64,000 nt of DNA from Eudromia elegans. Lineage: Eukaryota; Chordata; Aves; Tinamiformes; Tinamidae. Positions 25,867 through 35,800 of the stretch are shown one piece after another (position 1 is the stretch's first letter; each line of letters begins with the position of its first letter). The stretch is taken from assembly GCA_003342815.1 (NCBI GenBank), contig PTEX01000016.1, positions 3,278,731 through 3,342,730 of the forward strand, read 5' to 3'. A model generated the notes under the pieces. It saw only the letters and a list, made by a program, of their open reading frames with translations. It was not told the origin of the DNA and did no database searches. A program made the translations under genes and the position numbers.

Positions 25867-27730
25867 AAATGCAGTTTTTCTCACTTGCATTAAAATACTC
25901 GCTTGGCAATCATTTGAAAAGGGCATTTAAAATCAATTTCACTGTAATCTTTTTCAAGTATACCATATTAAAAACAAATATGTTTAATCAGACTGTGATG
26001 GTAAGATCACTTTGCAGCCATAAATGAAGCTTAGACACGGGTATTTTAGGCAATTTCTTCATCTCAGTCAGACAAGTGGTGATTAACTTGAGCCAGCGAG
26101 CAGCCAGCACAGCTTAAACATCATATCTAGGAAGCCAAAGTCAGTAATTTTACTGCAACCAATTCTGAAACAATTAAATAGCATACAGTTTACATAAAAT
26201 ACTTGTCACCAAGTCACCAAGTATTTGAAATTTAAAAAGTGAGTGCTACTGAACACTGAATACTTACTGAATACTTAGTATACAATTATTAGCCAAAATT
26301 GTTCAATTTGAATAATTTTGCAATTAACTTTGAAGAACACCTGCAGATTCTTTACTGTTAAAAAGAAAAGAGGAAATAACATCAATAACATCCCAACAGT
26401 TTGAACCTATCTGCCGTGTTTACTCAAATATTTCTGCAGATAAGAAGCTCCCTTTCCCGAAAGTAACAATTTTAGCTGTCTTAGCTCTTTAAGATGATCT
26501 GGAGCCATTTTAAGTCTGTCAGATGAAAATCAGTCCCCTTCTTTGCACTGACTTGCTTAAGTTCAGCTGCTTTGCCAGGTACTAAAAAATATATTCCACT
26601 ATAGGTACCCTCTCCCATAAAGTCCTGCTCAGCACAGCTCTTGACGTAGTGACATTAATTAAGATGTGGAAAAGAGCCATCAGCACGCTGCCAGCAATCT
26701 TTGATGAATTGTATGTAGCAAATTGGGGGAAAAAAAAGTGATTTTGGTTCATCTAGCTAACAGCAACTTGGCGAATCCCAAGCTGTGAAGCTGACCCAAA
26801 CTCTTTGCATGCTTTCTGTAGAGATGCAATGACAATTTCATACTTGTACAAAACCCAAGGATTATCTTGTGCAAGTCCCAAATACCCCCTTAATCTTATT
26901 TGTGTGGTGATGAGAACTGGGATGAGGTACAAGCAAGGTTACTCGATTTCTCTTAAGCCTTATACCGGATTTGTGTAGATCATGTCCAAAGCAAGTCTAC
27001 TTTCCTCATCAATATATTCACTCAATTATATAATCAGAGGGTGGTCACATTATCCCAAGGTACCTTTCAGAAAGCAATTAATTCAAACAATATATTGCTA
27101 TTAAAATCCACGATCTTGCTGAGCTGTAATGATTTCCTCAAGACAAAAAAGCACGTATGATCACATGAGAACTCTATTATTGCTCTAATGTGTTTTTTTC
27201 ACTTAAGTGTAACAAAAATTAACTCTCGTGATTGCAGGACAGAACACGCAGTGGAAAGCGCTGGCCTGCTTAATGCAATTTTGAGCTCATTTCATGCTTA
27301 ATTTTTAAATTTGGATAGTTATTACACAGCAAAGTCTTTCCTGCGCTGGAAGGAAATTCAGATTTGGGGTCACAGCTTCAAACAGAGGCACTTACCTGCG
27401 TCCACACCCTCCACACAACGTTTCCTCAGGGACTTCTCTGTGAGCATCTTCAGCCACTAAGTGTGAGTTTGCTTGTAATGAGGCCATAAAACAAAGTAGG
27501 ACATCACGTTTGATTAGGTTAGGTTAAGATACACACAGTCACTTTAAATACAAGCAGTTCTTAACTTATTCAGTATTCTGGTTTTCTGTCATCCTCGTAA
27601 ATAACTGGCACTTTCAGCAGCTTTTTTATGCCTCATAGGTTACCAATTTAATATTCACATCTCACTCGCTATTGAGCCGTCAGTGAGCTGCCGTGGCATT
27701 GTCAGGAAAATACATTAGTCGGATTTTTTT

Positions 27731-27743
27731 CCCCCCCCCCCCC
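27731..27743. repeat. Poly(C) run, 13 bases, preceded by a T run
   Basis: Thirteen C residues follow seven T residues near the right end of the AT-rich block. Simple sequence; no function assigned. Confidence 0.9.
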
Positions 27744-27889
27744 ACCTCTCATTATAATGAAAACAAGTCTTAAGTAGTCATGCCTCTCTTCCCATAAAAA
27801 TAATGCAGTGGGTGTGTGCAACCTTCCTAGCAAGCTGTTAAGTGAACTCGAGTGAGCCGAGACCTGGCATGGGGTAATCTCTGCTCGAA

Positions 27890-30774
27890 GTATTCTTCTA
27901 CTATGTGCATTGATCGCCTAATAAAAATGTCAGGTTGATGCTGAAGGTTGGATGATGTGTGAAAGGACACTCGGCAGCTTCTAGCTCTATAACGTGACCA
28001 AGGGCTGTCAGTTGTTTGGAGCTCAGGCACAGAGGGGCATCAAACCTCTTGGCTTTACTGAGAGGACAGCAAGTGCACGGGGACGTGCTTGAAAGCTTCG
28101 GCCTCCTGAAGACAGCAACAAGCCGCAATCAAAATGCTGGGAATAAAAGGGATTTTCGCAAATCCCAGCAAAGTCAAGCAGTGGCCTTGGCAGCGTCTGA
28201 CATCAGGTGTTGCTCCAGAAAACACATGCGTCATGGGACGCTACCTACTAGATCTCGCCCACGAGCAATTTCTGCACAGAATTCGCCGTTTCAATGTATT
28301 TTTAAAAGAAGGCTTATGCCTTAATTTTACTTCCAGATTTCAAGTTGAGGATGAAAACAGGGAAGCGCTGGATAGCTATCGCTCCTCACGCAGTAGCGTT
28401 TCAGCGTTTCAACAGAAAGCATCACTTGATGAGAGGACGGCAGCGTTTATCAAGAGTTTCGGCACCCACGTTGTGCCACGCAGATGAGTGATGGCTTTAA
28501 AGGAGCGTCGTTAGCAGAAGCACAAAGGGCTCGGGCTCGCAGCGCTGAGCTACGGGAGCGGGGTAGGGCGGTGGGTCTGGAAACATGCTGCTTCCCTCTC
28601 CTTGCTCGCCCACGGGGATCACGGAGCACTACGTGGTGAGGCAGGGGGCAAGAACGTTTTTATAGGCAGCCTGTGCTTAGCACTGGGAGGATCAAGTCCC
28701 CTACCTGCCTCTCCAAATGGCCTTCTAAAGCTACTAAAATCACACCAGTCCGTTCTGGGAGAGCGAAAGGGCACTAAATCCATTAACATTTTAAGCCACT
28801 TCACGTCTACTGATAACGTTGCCACTAGGCATCAGCAGTATGAGGCACAGAGCACAGCCAAGCCCTGAGTATCACAAGGGGGGCGTTTATCCAGGGTAGC
28901 AGCCGTGGCCTGTTCAGCCTTCCGAATGACATTTGAAACTGGCTTATCTTTAAGCTTAACTTTTGAGAGTTTAAGGGCTTGGCTACTTCCAAAGGAGAAT
29001 TTCTGGGCATCAAAACCTCCTTCTATGAGATAGCACCAAACCACCTGAGCTCTAAAAGCAGGAAATTGACCTTGTCAGTTGCAGCATGAAAAGTAACAGG
29101 AAAAAAAACCACCAAGTACTTGCTTAGATGATCCATGGCTGTATTCTAATAAATGAGAGCTTCACATGGCCTTCACAGAAGTTGAGAGTACCTTGAACAT
29201 GAGCAGGGAATTTCCCTTACTGCCAAAAGACTCATGCGACTTCAGATGTTCTTTCAAGCATTGAAGACTTCTGTGTTTATTCTTCCTGTCTTAAATGATG
29301 CCGTTTTGCCTCTATGGTGTCTGCTGTCACAGGCTGCAGATCCCTCATCTTTTTAGCTGCAGATGGATAACTTTGTGAGGGAGCTTTTCCTGTATCCCAA
29401 GTGGTAGGTCCTTACAGTAAATCCATCCTAGCTACCGAGAGGCCGCTCAGGTTGGCGTACCTGGGATGCAGAGAGGCTGCAGGTCCTGCGCCCTCCGGCT
29501 TCCTGGGTGCTCACGTGGCTCCTGCCCCACGTGGGTTCACGGCTACATTAGCCACAGAATGGCTTTTGCTTTCCTGCATTCCCTTCTTCGGAAGGGCTCC
29601 CTGCAGCGCAGCGCTGTGAAGTCCCCTGGGGAGGAAGCGGCAAAGGAGGAACAGAAACTGCTTCCCGCAGCGCGGCAGCTCCGGAGCGCTCCGTATCGCG
29701 GGGGTTCCCAGGGCCGCCTTGGCCTCTCCCTCGGGGGCGGCTCGCAGCGATGCGGCCCACGGAGGACACCCGGGCGGTGAAGCCGAGGCCCAGCGCTGCT
29801 TGACCCAGCCCAATGCCCATCCTGCCGTGGTGCTCCCGAGCCACGCGAGGTGCAGCGGTGCCGACCCGGTCCCGCTGCTGACCCTTGGGCATTCCCAAGG
29901 AGAGGGAGAAGCCTGCCTCCGAGCTATGGGGAGCAGCTTTGATTGCAGCGTGCTGCTGCAGGGCTTGATTGTCGCTGCCACAAACATCAACGCCCACAGC
30001 ATAAAGAAGCCCAAACACGAGCCTCCATCCCGGGTAAAACAAATAAATAAATAAAAATCTGGGCTTGCTTACACCCCATGAGCAGTGTAAGGCACAAGTT
30101 GGGAAGGGACCAGCAGATGGAATGACTTGCTGGTTACACCTGGATTTGCTCCTCAGTCTCTTTGCAGCAGAGCCCCTCGAGGGGAGCTGCTGGTGGGATG
30201 AGGACGTCACGTCCTGGGCAGCAGAACCGCGGCTCCTTCGGCTGCACGCTGGGGACTGCGCAGGGGGAACTTTGCTCGGTGACAAGTGACGTCACGCGGA
30301 CGCCTGCAGGGTTATTTCCAACTCCCTGCCCGAAATAATTGCTGTTCGCCTGGGTCAAGGCCTCTGTGTAATAGAGCAGTCTGAACCAAGTGTTCCTAAG
30401 ACTGTATTCCTTCTCCTGGATGTCAAGGTGGTTGAATTCCCCCCCAAAAACAGCCAGTCCCCCAGCCTCCTGTAATCAGGAATTACCCCCTTCTCAGGAG
30501 TTTCATGGGTAGCACTAAACACGTCTGTCCCATTCCTGCCTACATACAGTACCCTGAGGTTGTGGGAAACAGACAGGGAAAAGGAGGGCTGAAAGGATCT
30601 GCATCTTTCATGGAAAACTGATTTACAGGCTGAAATGCATCAAACACCCCTGCCCTGTGCTGAAAGGAGGGGTGCAACATAATGCAAGAGGTGATAGGAG
30701 AAAAGATGTGCAGATGCAGAACAAAAGGTTGGTTCGACGGTGAAAGCTGTTGAGCTGGGCTTGAGGTGACACCG

Positions 30775-30823
<49 letters not shown>

Positions 30824-32500
30824 CTTTGACTCATGTAGAATGAGCGTGAGTCTTCTCCCCTGATCCCAGAGCAAAATTTGCAGAAATGGGCACATTTTCA
30901 AGGAAATTACTGCTCGTTTCATTTGCTGAGTTCCCAATAAAACTTTCCATAGTTCCCCTTTCAGACTGAGACACTCACGGAAGCGGCTCCAGCACGCTCT
31001 GGGCTCCGGGGGTCCTTTCCAGCCCTCTGTTTGGACGGGTCAGCTGCAATTGCACATCCAGGAGAAGTGGCTTGTCTTCAGCACAGCTCCAGGGCTGCCC
31101 CAAGGGTGCAGATGGGTGCCCACAGCTGAGCTCGTCGTCAGCACAGAGACCTCGTCCACCCTGGCACCCAGCATGGACAACCACTTGTCCTCACTTATGC
31201 TGCACCACAGCATGGGACCAGCCTGGACATGTCACCTGCAACATCCACAGGAGCAGAATTTGGGTGGAATGAGCCCCACAGGTCTCTCTTGCACAGATGC
31301 AGAGCTGGGATGAAGAGGTGCACATGGGAAAAGGCTGGCAAATATCCCAGTGGTCCATGAACACCTTCAGCAGGTTCTGGTCATCCCCAGGTCTCAGAGA
31401 GTCACCTGGCCATGGAGCAATGGTAGCACCTCCAGCCGCATCTAGGAGGACAAGCCAATCTGCAGAGCTGCAGCAGGGCAGGAGCCTAGGCCAGGTCACC
31501 CCATCTCCACATCTCTCAGCTCAGGAAATGTCAGTTCTCAGACTGAGACACTTAGGGCAGAATGAGCAGAGAGAATAGCAGCAGCACTTGGGCATTGCTG
31601 TGCTGCCCCCAGAGCTGATCTAGGCAGCATAAGGCTCAATCCAACACTCTGAGCAAAGAGACTAATGACCAGATGCAGTCACTTTATTTAACTCAGCAGG
31701 AATCACTGCCTCATTTATGCCAGCTGGGTAAGGGCATTTTGAAGGGTTTTGTGAAATTGTGGTGATGGTGGGATGGTACACACTCATCAAGACTGAGTGC
31801 AAGTGAGGGGTAGGAGCTGCATGTTGGGGCTCTTGCTGGCTTTGCAGTTCAATCCTTGCCAGCTTGAGGGCTTTAGAGCTGAGCTAGTGAAGCCCATAGC
31901 AGTTAAAGAAGTCTCCCTGAGCAGTTCCAGCTCCCGGGTTAGAGCTTCCTGGACTGCGAGCCCGGGTGTTTACCCAGCGACTAGTGACGCCAGCGAGCGC
32001 TGGCACCGGGTGCTTTGAGTTTCATGCCCAAAGTGCCGCTGGTTCCTCAACCCTGACCGAGGTTGTGCTGGGTCCTGCTGCGGGAGGTGGCAGTGCCGAG
32101 CTCTGCTGTGGGCTGCTGTCCCGGCATGGTGGCACCCCACAGGGGAGGTGTGGGGACAGCCTCGGTGTGGGGCACATGGGCATGTGAGGAGGTGCCAGCT
32201 GCGTTTCTCCCAGAAAACCAGGACAGCTGCCCCTTGGGGCTGCTTCTCCCTTGTTTTTTCAGGGTGGTGGCTCTGCGAGGCACCCGGGCACCCAACCCTG
32301 GCCGTGGCTGGAGATAGGAGCCCAAGTGGGCTTGAAATGCCTGAGTAGTGCCTTAAGCATCACTCCTTCGTGCTGGTGAAACACCCTGCAGGGCCGTGGG
32401 GCTTTTCCAACTGACTCCACAGCCCACGAGATGGGGGAGGAGGGGGTTGTGCTGGAGCACAGGGCAATTGCACAAATTAATAAAGAAGTAAATAAAAAGA
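27890..32500. other. Intergenic DNA between ARHGEF37 and CD74
   Basis: I recognise no gene. The stretch 29430-29940 is moderately rich in CpG and carries overlapping open frames on both strands, none resembling a known protein. RPS14, the neighbour of CD74 in human, was looked for and not found. A long C homopolymer at 30775 is listed separately. Confidence 0.5.
30775..30821. repeat. Poly(C)/poly(G) homopolymer, 47 bases
   Basis: Forty-seven C residues in a row on the plus strand are followed by caactttgac. On the minus strand this is an unbroken G run able to form stacked G-quadruplexes. It lies about 2 kb upstream of the CD74 start. Such runs are prone to assembly length error. Confidence 0.95.
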
Positions 32501-32559
32501 GCAGCTTTTCCTGGCACTAAAGCCAAGCAAAGGGACCAGCCTCTGCGGGGGGAACAGCC

Positions 32560-32890
32560 CTGCCCGCTCCGCACCCCTCGTGCGGCCCCTCGGGGGGCTC
32601 CGAGCGGAGCCGTCGGGCGCCGCTGCCATCAGCGGAGCGGGCACCGGGCGCGCGGAGCTCTGCCCGGCAACAGGTGACGCGGCGCGGGGCAGCCAATGGG
32701 GCGGCTCGGCGGCGCGGCGGGGCCCGGGGTGTTCGGCGGCGCGGCGCCCCCGGCTCCCATTCCCCGAGGGCAGCAGCCATGGCCGAGGAGCGGCGGGACC
32801 TGCTCCCCGCCGCGGACCGCGGCAGCGCCGTGCTGGGCGGCGCGGAGCCCTCGAGGTGCGGGGCGCGCGGGCTGCAGGAGCGCGCGGCGG
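32560..32890 (+). promoter_or_regulatory. CD74: CD74 CpG island and first exon region
   Basis: The stretch is very GC-rich and CpG-dense, covers the CD74 start codon, and ends in the first intron. No TATA box is seen. The start site probably lies between the CCAAT box at 32693 and the ATG at 32779. GC boxes (ggggcgg at 32698-32704) follow the CCAAT box directly. Confidence 0.7.
32663..32697 (+). promoter_or_regulatory. CD74: X box and CCAAT (Y-type) box of the CD74 promoter
   Basis: The word cccggcaacaggtg at 32663-32676 matches the MHC class II X1 box (consensus CCTAGCAACAGATG) except at three positions. It runs into tgacgc (32675-32680), an X2/CRE-like half site. A CCAAT box (32693-32697) follows about one helical turn downstream. 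Known biology: the invariant-chain gene is co-regulated with class II genes through RFX, CREB and NF-Y recruiting CIITA on such a module. The position 80-115 bases before the ATG fits. I could not place a convincing S/W box further upstream. Confidence 0.7.
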
Positions 32891-35800
32891 GTCAGATCCT
32901 CCTGGGCCAGGGGGGGTTGGTGCGGCCGTGGGGCAGCTTGGGGGTCAGTTGGGTCAACAGGGGCATGGTGTGGCCGTGGGGAGGGTGGAGGTGTTGTTGG
33001 GGCAAGGAGGGGGCTCGTTGGGTCCGTTGGGCCACTTGGGGCACGCTTGGGTCAGTAGATTGGCCGTGAGCAAGGAGGGGACGCCGTTGGGCCAAGGAGA
33101 GGGGCATGGTGTGACCATAGGGACACTTGGGTCACAGTCGTGCTGAGCAGATCACGGCGTGGCTATGGGGTGGAAGGAGGCAAGGTGGGCCGAGGGGCGG
33201 TGTGGTGCAGCCATGGGATCAAGTGGGGTCCAGCTGGGTCAAGGGGGGCATCTCATGGCTACAGGGCTTGTTGGGGCCAACAGACGTGTACAGATTGGCT
33301 GTGGGGCCAGACCTGGCCCGCGTGGGCTAAGGGGTGTCTCAGCGTGGCTATGGGGCTGGTGGACGTGATCCAGAGCACAAGGGTGCCCAGGCTGGCCGAA
33401 GGGCGCACGGGGTTTTGTGGCCATGTTGGGCTGTCCACGCTCTGTCCCTGGCCACCTCCTGGCCACCTTCACCCATCCTGGACGGGAGGGGCAGGGAGGG
33501 AAAGCACCGCAGCCAATCAGACAGCTGCGAATCGCTGACGTCAGAAGTAGCCGGGCAGACAGGCCAGGGACGAGGTTGGATCCCGCTGGTTGGATCCTGC
33601 TGCTCCCCGGGGAAAGGCGGCTTGTGAGCCGGATCCGCCCGGGAGAGAGGAGAAAACTGCGGCAGAACCTGCACCCGAATCCATCCTGTTCTTACCCCGT
33701 TTATTTTCGGGAGGAACAAATCCTCCATCGGTCTGGTTAACAGAGCAGGCAAACTGCAGGAGCCCACGGTAGCGCAGAAGTGCTTGCGCAGAAGAGCAGC
33801 GGCAAGGCAGGGGACCCTCGCGCGGCCGCGGCGCCTTACGCCCGAGCTCGGCGTTGGGGCCGCGCGGACCCTTCGCGTGGCTCTTTAGAAACACCCCAGT
33901 GTGGCCTCCCTGGGGTCCGCCACGGGGACCCGTGGTCTCCTCTGGGTGCTTGCAGCCCGTGTCGGTGGTCCCCGGAGTGCGTGACGTGCCCCGAGCCCCC
34001 CCGGGCAGCGCGCAGGCTGCCCCTGCCCCACGCCCACGCGGCTCCCGCCTGCGCCCCACGGCTCCCACCTGCACCCACGCGGCTCCCGCCTGCGCCCCGT
34101 GGCTTTCGGTTCCCCCTGTGCGCGGGCGGGACCACACGGAGCTTTCACTTCTGCTCCCTGGGCTGCCCGGCTGCTCGCCTCCAGAAAGGGCCTATCTGAG
34201 GGTCTTAAGTCACTCTGGTTTTTGGCTGAAGAGCTGACAGGTTATTTAGGGGGTCCACAGGCTGGCGTGAGAATTTTGTGGGGCAGAGATGGGGCAGGGC
34301 AACGTGCTGCCTCCAGCCTCTGCTGCAGCCTCCTTGGAGCTAACTGGAAATCCCCTCTTGGCTGCTGGACGTGGAGGTTGGGTGCAGCACCACGACCCAT
34401 CTCCCGCATCCTGCCCCAGCGCCCCACAGCCGGGTTTCGGCACCGCTTCCACCTGCCAGGAGGAGGGCAGAGCGGGTCTGAGCAACCTCCCTCGTGTCCT
34501 GCAGATCTCTGCTTGGGCGCAAAGCCGCCCTCTCCACGCTCTCCATCCTGGTGGCCCTGCTCATCGTGGGCCAGGCCGTGACCGTCTACTTCGTGTACCA
34601 GCAGAGCGGGCAGATCAACAAGCTGACCAAGACCTCGCAGACCCTGCAGCTGCAGGCGCTGCAGAAGAAGATGCCCTCGAGTCAGTAGCTCACGCAGAGG
34701 CGGTGGGAGGTGGCTGGGCACAGAGTGGGCTGGTCCCTTTTCTTGGTCCCCTCATGCTGGACTTCCCTGGCAGGTTCTAAGCCGGCGAGCAAGATGCGGA
34801 TGGCCATGGTGAACATGCCCCGGGCCATGAAGGATCTGCCACTTTCCCCCTCCGCGGACAGGATGGTAAGAGGTGCCCACCCCTGCCTCACACAGGCCGC
34901 TGCCGCTTGGCCACCTTGGGCTGACCCTTCCCATTTGAATTTTCTCTTTAGCCCTTGGACATCATGGGGCCCGTCAGCAACAAAACGGAGGACCAGGTCA
35001 AGCACCTGCTGCTGGTAAGGTCCCCACGTGTCCTCTGGAGCATGGCAGCCTCCCAGAGCTCCCCTCTGTGCCGCCCGAGGCAGCGGGACACCGTGCCTTG
35101 AGCTGTCCCTTGGCTGGATGGGTGTCACCAGGGGCTTTCCTCTGGCACCCTTGGGGTCTCAGAGCTGACAGGAGCTCCTCTACCCCTGTAATATCACTTC
35201 AGTTGATGAGAGCTTCATCCCATCCCTCCGTGTTTCTTTGTCTCACTCTGGTGGTTGCCTCTGCAGCAAGCAGACCCACAGAAGATGTTTCCAGAGCTGA
35301 AGGACAACCTGATGGACAACCTGAAGCGTCTGAAGAAGTCCATGACTGCCATGGACTGGAAGGTCAGTGTGTGGCTGCTCCCGGCACTGCCCCTTCTGGA
35401 AGCTCTTCCCTCAGGAGGCACTGACATGTGTCCACCTGGAAATGGAAAATCCTTGTGCTGGTCTCCCATTCCTCCCTGCCAAGGGAGGGGATGTGCCCGT
35501 GGCAGCTCTGAGCTGGAGCGGGCAGCAGGGCCTGCGTTCCCAGTGTGTGCTCCTTTCTCCTGGTCACCCCGTGCTGCTGTCTCTTCTTGCAGGCCTTCGA
35601 ATCCTGGATGCACAAGTGGCTGCTGTTTGAACTGGCCAAAAACCCCCAAAAGAATGAGAAGAAGGTGATCCCCGCGGAGAAAGGTATCGCGGATGGGAGC
35701 TACTAAATTATGGGAGGGTTGGGACCAGCCCTTCGGTGACAGTTGTGCCCAAGAGGGGACAGCACGAGAGCCCCCCAAGGCGGCTGAGACTCCAGCCCTG

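Larger units (their letters stand above)
25170..27880. other. AT-rich block with no open reading frames over 60 codons
   Basis: Base composition changes sharply near 25.17 kb from GC-rich to clearly AT-rich and changes back near 27.9 kb. Neither strand has an uninterrupted frame of 60 codons inside, unlike every other part of the window. The block holds a (TA)n run and a C run, and many runs of A and T. No transposase, polymerase or RNA gene is recognised. It may be untranslated sequence, a noncoding RNA locus or an inserted or relocated segment. Confidence 0.6.

Noticed and set aside
28134..28487. Plus-strand frame of 117 codons starting MLGIKGIFANPSK
   Set aside because: No similarity I recognise and no CpG island. 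The length is unremarkable in this composition and the start context has no other support.
29466..30285. Overlapping frames of 100-245 codons on both strands in a CpG-rich stretch
   Set aside because: Competing frames on both strands are what GC-rich sequence produces; none shows a known motif or coherent splice borders.
32580..33627. Several plus-strand frames of 100-190 codons overlapping the CD74 first exon and intron 1
   Set aside because: The CD74 frame starting at 32779 and its donor at 32856 explain the coding part; the rest is G-rich intronic repeat.
33541..34237. Long proline/arginine-rich frames in CD74 intron 1
   Set aside because: GC-rich tandem sequence open on both strands, without similarity or conserved borders.
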